Origin: Thiomargarita sp.
GTDB taxonomy: Bacteria > Pseudomonadota > Gammaproteobacteria > Beggiatoales > Beggiatoaceae
Direction: 5' to 3'
Assembly (NCBI GenBank): GCA_020721025.1
Contig: DYNO01000079.1
Location: 1 to 11,641, forward strand
DNA length: 11,641 nt
The stretch's first letter is position 1, and each line of letters starts with the position of its first letter. Positions 1 to 5,667 of this stretch are shown in pieces. The notes beneath the pieces were generated by a model. That model had not been told where the DNA came from, did no database searches, and saw nothing but the letters and a program-made list of their open reading frames with translations. The position numbers were made by a program, and so were the translations under genes.

Positions 1-38
1 GAAAATAGAAACAGTTTAATCTACATGGCTTAAAGATG

Positions 39-356
39 TCAAATCGGTTCTATAAACTGGATTAAATGATCAAAACCTGTGTCCTTAGTGAAAATATCAA
101 AGGCAATGCGTTTATCCAGTTTGACATCATATTTTCCTAAATAATAGGTCAGATGGAAATCTAAATTGTTTTTTCCCATATTTTCGATCCGGATCAATCG
201 TAAAATGAGCGACTTATTCAATTCCACAGTCACTTTTTGCTGGGCACCGAAAAAAACCAAAACACAATTATAATCATTGCGTTGACCGATAAAATGTAGT
301 GATTGTGGCTGATTTTCATAATCAACAAATGCCCACCGCTTTAAAAAAATGCTCAT
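39..356 (-). CDS. PIN-like (NYN-type) nuclease-domain protein, probably C-terminally truncated
   Basis: The 105-residue product opens with a hydrophobic strand followed by FVDYEN (Asp12). It continues with a NNLDFHL segment (Asp66) and a DTGF motif (Asp92). These three acidic positions match the metal-binding set of PIN-like/NYN ribonuclease domains, so RNA cleavage is the likely activity, though this is by family resemblance only. The start ATG has a good Shine-Dalgarno, AGGA on the minus strand at 364-367, seven bases away. The gene begins 32 bases after the radA stop on the same strand, so co-transcription with radA is likely. Family members I know continue past the DTGF helix with a further strand and a basic tail. 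Here the frame ends about 10 residues after DTGF, and no continuation is visible in the other frames before the window edge. It may be a natural short form or a truncated gene. Confidence 0.75.
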   Translation of the reverse strand: MSIFLKRWAFVDYENQPQSLHFIGQRNDYNCVLVFFGAQQKVTVELNKSLILRLIRIENMGKNNLDFHLTYYLGKYDVKLDKRIAFDIFTKDTGFDHLIQFIEPI

Positions 357-367
357 TATTCGTTCCT

Positions 368-382
368 GATAAAATTTTTATC
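368..382. repeat. AT-rich palindrome in the radA / PIN-like gap
   Basis: GATAAAA and TTTTATC form a perfect 7-bp inverted repeat around one base, between the radA stop and the ribosome binding site of the next gene. There is no G+C-rich stem, so it is a poor intrinsic terminator. It could be a weak mRNA hairpin that tunes expression of the downstream gene, or chance in AT-rich DNA. Confidence 0.3.
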
Positions 383-388
383 CCAAAG

Positions 389-1762
389 TTACACGCTGTG
401 CAACGCATCGACCAAGCGCAACACGGGCACCACTTCTAACCCTTCAATTGCGTCCTTTGGGGCATTGGCTTTTGAGACGATAGCCCGTTGAAATCCATGT
501 TTTGCAGCTTCTCGCAAGCGTTCAATTCCATTGGGGACGGGGCGAATTTCTCCCGCCAATCCAACCTCGCCAAAAACGACTAATTCTTTTGGAATCGGTG
601 CGTTACGCAAACTCGACAAGACAGCAATCAATACTGCCAAATCCGCCGCCGGTTCATTCACCCGCACGCCACCCACGACATTGATAAAAACATCTTGATC
701 ATGCGTAATAATGCCACCATGCCGACTCAATACTGCTAATAACATGGCTAAACGATTCTGATCTAAACCCACAGTAACCCGGCGCGGATTGGGGTTGTGC
801 GATGCGTCAACTAAGGCTTGTACTTCAACGAGTAACGGACGGGTGCCTTCTCGTGTCACCATGATGACGCTGCCGGCGACTTCTTCCTCATGGCGGGAGA
901 GGAAAATTGCTGAAGGGTTGTTGATTTCCTTTAAACCACGGTCAGTCATGGCAAATACGCCTAACTCATTGATTGCTCCGAAGCGATTTTTGATGGCGCG
1001 CAATACTCGAAACCGGGTGCCGCTATCCCCTTCAAAATAAAGCACGGTATCTACCATGTGTTCTAACACCCGTGGACCTGCCAATGAACCTTCTTTTGTG
1101 ACATGACCGACGAGGAAAATCGCGGTGTTGGTTTGTTTGGCAAAGCGTACCAATTGGGCAGCACTTTCACGCACTTGGGCAACGGAACCGGGGGCAGATT
1201 GCAAAACATCGGTGTAAACAGTTTGAATCGAGTCAATCACCATGATTTTCGGACGTTCTTGTTGACTGATGCTGAGCACTCGTTCAATTTGCGTTTCTGT
1301 CAATAACTTAATGCGACTGACATCTAAACCAAGCCGTTGCGCCCGTAAGCTGACTTGTTGCGGGGATTCTTCACCAGTGACATAGAGTGTGGCAAGGTTT
1401 TGCTGGCTGAGAATGGAGAGCGTTTGTAACAATAACGTGGACTTACCGATACCGGGATCGCCACCGATGAGGACGACCGAACCCCCAACCAAGCCCCCGC
1501 CCAACACGCGATCAAGTTCGCTGACTCCAGTGAGGATGCGACTTTCTTCAACTGCATCAACGTTTTGTAATAGCAAGATATTGGCAACAGTGCCCGCATA
1601 ACCACTGAAACGAGCCGCTTGTTTGGTCGAGGGCAGAGCAGCTTCGATGACGGTTTCTTCCAAACAGTTCCACTCGCCACAGTCAGGGCATTGTCCCATC
1701 CATTTGAGTGCGACTGCGCCACATTTTTGACAGACATATTGCGTTTTTTTCTTTGCCATCAT
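389..1762 (-). CDS. radA: DNA repair protein RadA (Sms)
   Basis: RadA is a RecA-like, hexameric, DNA-dependent ATPase/helicase. It drives branch migration and processes recombination intermediates in the cytoplasm. The 457-residue product has the full family layout: an N-terminal C4 zinc finger (Cys11, 14, 25, 28); a RecA-type core with Walker A GDPGIGKST at 101-109 and Walker B IMVID at 173-177; the RadA signature KNRFG at 258-262; and a Lon-protease-like C-terminal domain from about 280 to the end. The length is normal, and no key residue is missing. The gene starts with two consecutive ATG codons; family members usually begin MAK, so the second (1759) may be the true start. No strong Shine-Dalgarno is visible. 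A PIN-like gene follows after 32 bases. The upstream region is interrupted by a MITE-like insertion 57 bases from the start. Confidence 0.97.
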   Translation of the reverse strand: MMAKKKTQYVCQKCGAVALKWMGQCPDCGEWNCLEETVIEAALPSTKQAARFSGYAGTVANILLLQNVDAVEESRILTGVSELDRVLGGGLVGGSVVLIGGDPGIGKSTLLLQTLSILSQQNLATLYVTGEESPQQVSLRAQRLGLDVSRIKLLTETQIERVLSISQQERPKIMVIDSIQTVYTDVLQSAPGSVAQVRESAAQLVRFAKQTNTAIFLVGHVTKEGSLAGPRVLEHMVDTVLYFEGDSGTRFRVLRAIKNRFGAINELGVFAMTDRGLKEINNPSAIFLSRHEEEVAGSVIMVTREGTRPLLVEVQALVDASHNPNPRRVTVGLDQNRLAMLLAVLSRHGGIITHDQDVFINVVGGVRVNEPAADLAVLIAVLSSLRNAPIPKELVVFGEVGLAGEIRPVPNGIERLREAAKHGFQRAIVSKANAPKDAIEGLEVVPVLRLVDALHSV

Positions 1763-1789
1763 AATGATTTCTATGAAAAAATATTCTAT

Positions 1790-1801
1790 GTTTCTCGAAA
1801 C
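1790..1801. promoter_or_regulatory. Small inverted repeat in the radA leader
   Basis: GTTTC and GAAAC flank a 2-base spacer, 27 bases upstream of the radA start. On the minus strand a weak promoter-like pair, TTGAAG and AATATT with a 17-base spacer, overlaps it. This is the only promoter-like arrangement I see between radA and the inserted element. It could be an operator, but the match is weak and may be chance. Confidence 0.2.
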
Positions 1802-1807
1802 GCTTCA

Positions 1808-1818
1808 ACGTAACATGC
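1808..1818 (+). repeat. Target-site duplication, left copy
   Basis: The 11-base ACGTAACATGC directly abuts the left terminal inverted repeat of the element at 1819-2239. The same 11 bases, in direct orientation, abut the right end at 2240-2250. This exact placement is what transposition creates. Removing the element plus one copy gives a plausible uninterrupted site. Confidence 0.85.
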
Positions 1819-1898
1819 CAAAGCCATTGACTTAAGGAAAAATAGGTAAAAATAGATGTTATTCAAGAACTCAAAATGTCGTGGTGAGAAATAATTTC

Positions 1899-1964
1899 AA
1901 ATAAAACAAACATTTCCTCGTTCCAATGCTCCGCGTTGGAATGCAGCCCAGACGCTCCGCGTCA
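1899..1964 (+). repeat. Inner inverted repeat, left arm (REP-like hairpins)
   Basis: This arm matches the reverse complement of 2075-2141 with few differences. It contains two adjacent perfect small hairpins: TTCCAA / TTGGAA around a 9-base loop (1921-1941), and GACGC / GCGTC around TCC (1951-1963). The G+C-rich palindromic core stands out from the AT-rich surroundings. From memory, similar 'GCTCCGCGTTGGAATG' cores are dispersed repeats in Beggiatoa-like and cyanobacterial genomes; I could not verify this here. Confidence 0.8.
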
Positions 1965-2074
1965 CCGGTTCAAATTTGATGAGTTCAACGATTGGTATCT
2001 CTCTGTTGATTATCAATCGAGGCGCAATTTTTCATCAAGATGATAAAAAGCAATCAGTTAGAAATTATCACGCG

Positions 2075-2141
2075 TGACGCTGGAGTGTCTGGGCTGCATT
2101 CCAACGCGGAGCATCGGAACGAGTAATTATTTGTTTTATTT
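2075..2141 (-). repeat. Inner inverted repeat, right arm
   Basis: This is the inverted partner of 1899-1964, separated from it by 110 bases. In the same orientation it differs by an A-to-G change in the first hairpin. In the second hairpin a substitution and an extra base weaken the GACGC/GCGTC stem that is perfect in the left arm. The AAATAAAACAAA tail is conserved in both arms. The two arms could pair into a long cruciform or RNA stem. Confidence 0.8.
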
Positions 2142-2239
2142 AATAAAATTCACCATATTGTCGTTTTGTAAAGTTTTATTGCTTAAAATCAGATAACATA
2201 ACTCGTTTTGTGTCACAATTCCTTAAGTCAATGGCTTTG

Positions 2240-2250
2240 ACGTAACATGC
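2240..2250 (+). repeat. Target-site duplication, right copy
   Basis: ACGTAACATGC directly follows the right terminal inverted repeat and is identical to 1808-1818. Together the two copies mark the insertion boundaries to the base. Confidence 0.85.
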
Positions 2251-2273
2251 GGAATGCCAAATATCCAATCAAG

Positions 2274-2306
2274 ATGTTAATCAGTCAGTGAAAACCAAGT
2301 TAACAT
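2274..2306 (-). terminator. Weak stem-loop after the dioxygenase gene
   Basis: ATGTTAA and TTAACAT form a perfect 7-bp AT-rich stem around a 19-base loop, just past the minus-strand stop at 2312. There is no G+C-rich core and no T-run behind it. It is at best a poor terminator; it may be chance. Confidence 0.2.
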
Positions 2307-2311
2307 AAAAT

Positions 2312-3205
2312 TTAGGGAGAAGCATCAGACACAACCCAATCATAAAACCGGATTCTGTAAAGTAATCGCTGTTGCGCGACCGTGTCACCTTCACTAAAAC
2401 CCGTGCGATTGTGTAAGACATTGTTGCAAATAATCCCTTCATTCGGAGCTAAACGATGCCGCAGGAGATAAGGGGAATCAGAGTGCAACAGTTCGGTTAA
2501 ACGCTGCACTGCTGCACTCAACGTTGGGTCTTTTTTCCATACAATATTTCGTTTTCGCTCGGTATAACGCATGTGCAATCGACCTTGAGCATTGACGGAA
2601 AATACCGGACCGATTGACGCAGCACGCATTTCCTGTCCTTGCTGCACATTGGCGGGGATGGTCATCGCATCTGGTTGCATCAATGCTTCAATGTATTTTG
2701 GATTTTCATCTCGCAGGTGAATGTACGCAATCTCATGATCTAACAGCGCATTTTCTCCCCCAGCTTGAGCAGGACGGACGCAGTGCATCGCTAAACCATA
2801 CACCTGTTGATCTAATGCGTTGTAATATCCATCGGTATGCCAATTGATGGGTTGATCTGTATAAGGGATATATTCCTGTCGCTCCCCCTCATTTTCCACT
2901 TGCAATGCGGTGATTCCATCTTCCGATGCAGTCAAAGTGCGATCAATGCGCGTCAAACCGAATTGCCCCATCAACGCTCGCAACAAGGGTTTATCAATTT
3001 CCAGTTGGGCATCTAACGCATACATGGCAATATTGGTTTTTTGTAACGTCTCAATCATACTGAACTTTTCTGGCTCTGTCAGTTGATATGGATTTTGAAT
3101 CGCAACAATGGGGAGAAGCGGCGGATAGGCTGCCAACTTGCGTTCCCGCCACTGTTGATAATCTTGTTGATTTTGCAATGAAAAAGGATTGTTGTCGTGG
3201 TGCAT
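2312..3205 (-). CDS. TauD/TfdA-family Fe(II)/2-oxoglutarate-dependent dioxygenase
   Basis: The product is a cytoplasmic non-haem iron oxygenase. These couple decarboxylation of 2-oxoglutarate to hydroxylation of a substrate, which cannot be named from the sequence. With the chosen start it has 297 residues. The iron ligands are His123 and Asp125 in WHTDGYY and a distal His265 in NNVLHNRTGF. Arginines near 280-286 (RLLYRIRF) are placed to bind 2-oxoglutarate. I chose the ATG at 3205 because the following NPFSL...YQQWRERKLAAYP looks like the usual family N-terminus. The stretch 3206-3293 is AT-rich and reads like an intergenic leader. The frame stays open upstream to an ATG at 3313 and a TTG at 3343, both overlapping the methyltransferase gene. 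The MidA-like gene lies upstream on the same strand, 88 bases away, so an operon is possible. Confidence 0.88.
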   Translation of the reverse strand: MHHDNNPFSLQNQQDYQQWRERKLAAYPPLLPIVAIQNPYQLTEPEKFSMIETLQKTNIAMYALDAQLEIDKPLLRALMGQFGLTRIDRTLTASEDGITALQVENEGERQEYIPYTDQPINWHTDGYYNALDQQVYGLAMHCVRPAQAGGENALLDHEIAYIHLRDENPKYIEALMQPDAMTIPANVQQGQEMRAASIGPVFSVNAQGRLHMRYTERKRNIVWKKDPTLSAAVQRLTELLHSDSPYLLRHRLAPNEGIICNNVLHNRTGFSEGDTVAQQRLLYRIRFYDWVVSDASP

Positions 3206-3293
3206 TGGATATCCAACATGGCGTAATGAAGAGAAAATAAAAATTTTATCGTTTATATCAATCAAATTACTAGAATCATTTCTAATCAAATTG

Positions 3294-4448
3294 TTACAAT
3301 CGCCCTCGTTCATCTCGTACAAAACCCAATAGAGACTGATCAAAATTCGCAGTCAATGCCATTACTTTGAACAGTTCCCCCATTTCGCTAGGCAATGTCA
3401 ACATTTTTGCTTGCTGACTCAGGCGGAAAAAGTGCGGATCGTCAGGCGAACAAGTGCTTAATTTATCTAATAATCCCGTCGCTAACAAAAAATTTGCTTG
3501 ATTGGTGTAACCCGCCACATCTAAATTCGCCGCAACGGCTGCCTGCGCCACCGCAGTGAAATTGACATGAGCAGTAATATCTTGTAATCCCAATAAAATC
3601 AATGGGTCTGGATGCGATTGATGCCGATAATGACACATCAAAGTCCCTTGTTGGCGTTGCTCATGGTAGTATTCATGTTGTGGGAAACCGTAATCAATCA
3701 GTAAAATCAATCCTTTATTCAGAATTTCTGCCAATGATTTTATCCACGAGGCAAGTGCAAGGTTGATTTCTGATTCATAACCGTCGGGAAACTCAAGTTG
3801 CAATATATGAACAGCATTGAATAATTCTGAGGAATTTGGCGCAAATTGATAATTTAACTGTCCTTCCAACGCTGTGACGTAACATTGTTGAATTTCGCCA
3901 TTTGCCACTCGAAATCGCTCAACCGGCATCGCATCCAGCACTTCGTTGGCTAAAATAATTCCATCAAAGGCTTGTTGAGGTAATTCTGCTAACCAGTGAA
4001 TTTGATTGATAAAATTTGGAACATGCTGCTGCAACGTTTCATGCTGTTGTTGCTGTAAATCGGCACTCAGTTCTAAAATCCAATATTCACGCGGTAAACT
4101 GTCTAAAAGTTGTAATTCCTTCAACAATTCCGCCGCCATTATGCCAGAACCTGCCCCAAATTCTAAAATCACGCCCCGTTCTAATTGCGATAACACTTGT
4201 TGACATTGCCGTGCCAAACATTGCGAAAATAACGGCGAAATTTCTGGCGCGGTGACAAAATCCCCAGATTTGCCAAATTTGCGTAATGAACTGCTGTAAT
4301 AACCTAATTGTGGCGTGTACAGGGCGCGCTGCATGAACTCGGCAAAACTGATTTTTCCACTCGCGGCATGAATTGATTGTATAATGGAATGCAATAAATG
4401 TTGACTTTGGGTCGCTGCAACGAGGTCGGGTTGTGGTAAAACTGACAT
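3294..4448 (-). CDS. MidA/NDUFAF7-family class I SAM-dependent methyltransferase
   Basis: This 384-residue protein belongs to the DUF185/COG1565 family. Its mitochondrial member NDUFAF7 methylates an arginine of a complex I subunit; bacterial substrates are largely unknown. Hallmarks are GDFVTAPEISPLF near 62-74, the SAM-binding ILEFGAGSG near 94-102, an acidic ILELS strand near 124-128, LANEVLDAMPVERF near 166-179 and LIDYGFPQHEYYH near 250-262. The length is normal and the protein has no signal peptide or membrane segment. I chose the ATG at 4448; the frame extends three codons further to a TTG at 4457. No strong Shine-Dalgarno precedes the ATG. The start is 17 bases from the divergent pteridine reductase start, so the promoter for this gene must lie inside that reductase gene. 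Confidence 0.93.
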   Translation of the reverse strand: MSVLPQPDLVAATQSQHLLHSIIQSIHAASGKISFAEFMQRALYTPQLGYYSSSLRKFGKSGDFVTAPEISPLFSQCLARQCQQVLSQLERGVILEFGAGSGIMAAELLKELQLLDSLPREYWILELSADLQQQQHETLQQHVPNFINQIHWLAELPQQAFDGIILANEVLDAMPVERFRVANGEIQQCYVTALEGQLNYQFAPNSSELFNAVHILQLEFPDGYESEINLALASWIKSLAEILNKGLILLIDYGFPQHEYYHEQRQQGTLMCHYRHQSHPDPLILLGLQDITAHVNFTAVAQAAVAANLDVAGYTNQANFLLATGLLDKLSTCSPDDPHFFRLSQQAKMLTLPSEMGELFKVMALTANFDQSLLGFVRDERGRL

Positions 4449-4455
4449 AGTTCTC

Positions 4456-4461
4456 AAGAGG
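4456..4461 (+). promoter_or_regulatory. Ribosome binding site of the pteridine reductase gene
   Basis: AAGAGG lies four bases before the ATG at 4466 and fixes that start. It sits within the 17-base gap plus first codons of the divergent methyltransferase region, so the two genes share almost no non-coding DNA. Confidence 0.7.
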
Positions 4462-4465
4462 TTGT

Positions 4466-5221
4466 ATGCAAGAGCAAATTGATTTAACGGGTAAAGTGGT
4501 GCTCATTACCGGAGGTGCGCGGCGTATTGGTGCAACGGTGGGACGGGTATTGCATGAATTGGGGATGAATTTAGTCATCCATTATCGACATTCAGAAATT
4601 GATGCACGGGCATTGCAAGCGGAATTACAAGAAAGGCGTGAAAATTCAGTCTTATTGCTGCAAGCCGATTTATTGCATGTCGCAAAACTCAACCGGATGG
4701 TGCAACAAATTATAGAGCATTACGGGCGATTGGATGTGTTGATCAATAATGCGTCGAGTTTTTATCCGACCCCGTTGGGCGATGTGACTGAAGATCAATG
4801 GGATGATTTGATAGGAAGCAATCTCAAAGCCCCATTTTTCCTCGCTCAAGCCGCGGCACCGCATCTGACTCATGCGCAAGGTTGTATTGTCAATATGGTG
4901 GATATTCACGCCACTCGTCCGTTAAAAAGCCACCCCGTTTACAGCGCGGCAAAAGCGGGTTTAGCGATGATGACCCAATCATTGGCGCGGGAATTGGGAC
5001 CGAAAGTACGCGTGAATGGCATTGCGCCCGGTGTGATTTTGTGGCCCGAAAATGAGAAATTGGATGAAGTTTCAAAACAGCGGGTGATTTCCAACATTGC
5101 GCTGAAACGACATGGTGATCCGTTGGACATTGCGCGCGCCATTGTATTTTTAATCCGAGATGCAACTTACACTACAGGGCAAATTATTCCGGTGGATGGC
5201 GGGAGAATGCTAAGTCAGTGA
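4466..5221 (+). CDS. Pteridine reductase (short-chain dehydrogenase/reductase, PTR1/FolM-like)
   Basis: This is a cytoplasmic NADPH-dependent SDR enzyme that reduces pterins and possibly dihydrofolate, acting in tetrahydropterin/folate metabolism. The 251-residue product shows the cofactor motif TGGARRIG (15-22), with the double arginine typical of pteridine reductases and of NADP preference. It also has NNAS (94-97) and a catalytic set Asp146, Tyr159, Lys163 (VDIHA...HPVYSAAK). Asp in place of the usual SDR serine, and the VDIHATRPLK context, are diagnostic of the PTR1 group. The C-terminal VDGGRMLSQ closes a full-length SDR. The start is supported by AAGAGG four bases upstream. The neighbouring genes show no other folate enzyme. 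FabG-like ketoreductase is the main alternative, and the Asp-Tyr-Lys set argues against it. Confidence 0.9.
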   Translation: MQEQIDLTGKVVLITGGARRIGATVGRVLHELGMNLVIHYRHSEIDARALQAELQERRENSVLLLQADLLHVAKLNRMVQQIIEHYGRLDVLINNASSFYPTPLGDVTEDQWDDLIGSNLKAPFFLAQAAAPHLTHAQGCIVNMVDIHATRPLKSHPVYSAAKAGLAMMTQSLARELGPKVRVNGIAPGVILWPENEKLDEVSKQRVISNIALKRHGDPLDIARAIVFLIRDATYTTGQIIPVDGGRMLSQ

Positions 5222-5333
5222 ATTATCTCTGAACTGAGATTGACGAAAGAATAAACGAAGCATCTTGGTTCAGATATTTTTACGGAACGGCATTTTTTCC
5301 ATTCGCAACAAGAAGTTATTGATGAACGGGAGC

Positions 5334-5443
5334 GGACAGATGATGGAGCCTCCCAGTAACTCCACGTAGCACAATGTATTTTTGAAACTTTCGCTCAAAA
5401 TACATGTTACGGTCGGGAGAATTATACCGTGTCACATCTGTCC
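5334..5443. repeat. Nested imperfect inverted repeat (110 bases)
   Basis: Three nested arm pairs share one centre. The outer pair is GGACAGATG (5334-5342) with CATCTGTCC (5435-5443). The middle pair is CTCCC (5350-5354) with GGGAG (5415-5419). The inner pair is TGTATTTT (5375-5382) with AAAATACA (5397-5404). The intervening bases are mostly unpaired or bulged. It could be a structured leader or small RNA, or the remains of a palindromic mobile repeat. It is not related in sequence to the element at 1819-2239. Confidence 0.55.
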
Positions 5444-5488
5444 ATAGTATGAGGGATTAATTATAACTCATGTTGACATGCGAGTCGG

Positions 5489-5520
5489 TTGCAATATTTT
5501 TGTCAAGCAGTCGCTATAAT
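5489..5520 (+). promoter_or_regulatory. Putative sigma70-type promoter of the sensor kinase
   Basis: A perfect TATAAT at 5515-5520 could serve as -10. The upstream TTGCAA at 5489-5494 is a weak -35 with a long, 20-base spacer. A TTGACA at 5473-5478 is too far away to pair with it. If real, the transcript carries a leader of about 140 bases before the ATG at 5668. Confidence 0.3.
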
Positions 5521-5667
5521 CAAAGTTTTCATCTATTTTGACAAGAGTATTGTGATTTGTCTAACCAATTATTTTGGTAAACCTCAATAATCCATAAACT
5601 TTTGATAATAACATATTGATTTAACTCACCACGCCAAATTATTTGATCTAGCACGAGAACTTGTGAA

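Larger units (their letters stand above)
1819..2239. mobile_element. MITE-like non-autonomous element, 421 bp
   Basis: The ends are perfect 21-bp terminal inverted repeats at 1819-1839 and 2219-2239; the outer end begins CAAAGCCATTG. Direct 11-bp duplications flank it on both sides. There is no open reading frame of note, so no transposase is carried and it must be mobilised in trans. The interior is itself an imperfect palindrome, with inner arms at 1899-1964 and 2075-2141 and a further short arm pair, TTTGATGA near 1974 and TCATCAA near 2032. The perfect ends and intact duplication suggest a fairly recent insertion. An 11-bp duplication is typical of IS4/IS231-type transposases, but that assignment is inference. 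The element fills most of the 549-base gap between radA and the dioxygenase gene. It separates radA from any more distant promoter. Confidence 0.85.
5222..5667. other. 446-base gene-free region with possible coding remnant
   Basis: No intact gene is seen. Just after the reductase stop, a small ATCTC/GAGAT stem (5225-5240) lacks a T-run. From 5255 to 5359 a short frame stays open and reads HLGSDIFTERHFFHSQQE, then an acidic tail and a stop. It has no start codon and may be the decayed end of a gene, or chance. It overlaps the hairpin at 5334-5443. The remainder, 5444-5667, is AT-rich and probably the leader and promoter of the sensor kinase. Confidence 0.4.

Noticed and set aside
1103..1813. 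Several open frames on both strands inside and opposite radA
   Set aside because: They are shadows of the radA coding sequence; no recognisable motif in any of them.
1899..2141. CRISPR array made of the repeated cores
   Set aside because: There are only two copies, inverted to each other, with no regular spacers and no cas genes.
1840..2218. A coding gene inside the MITE-like element
   Set aside because: No frame has meaningful length or protein-like composition; the sequence is dominated by palindromes.
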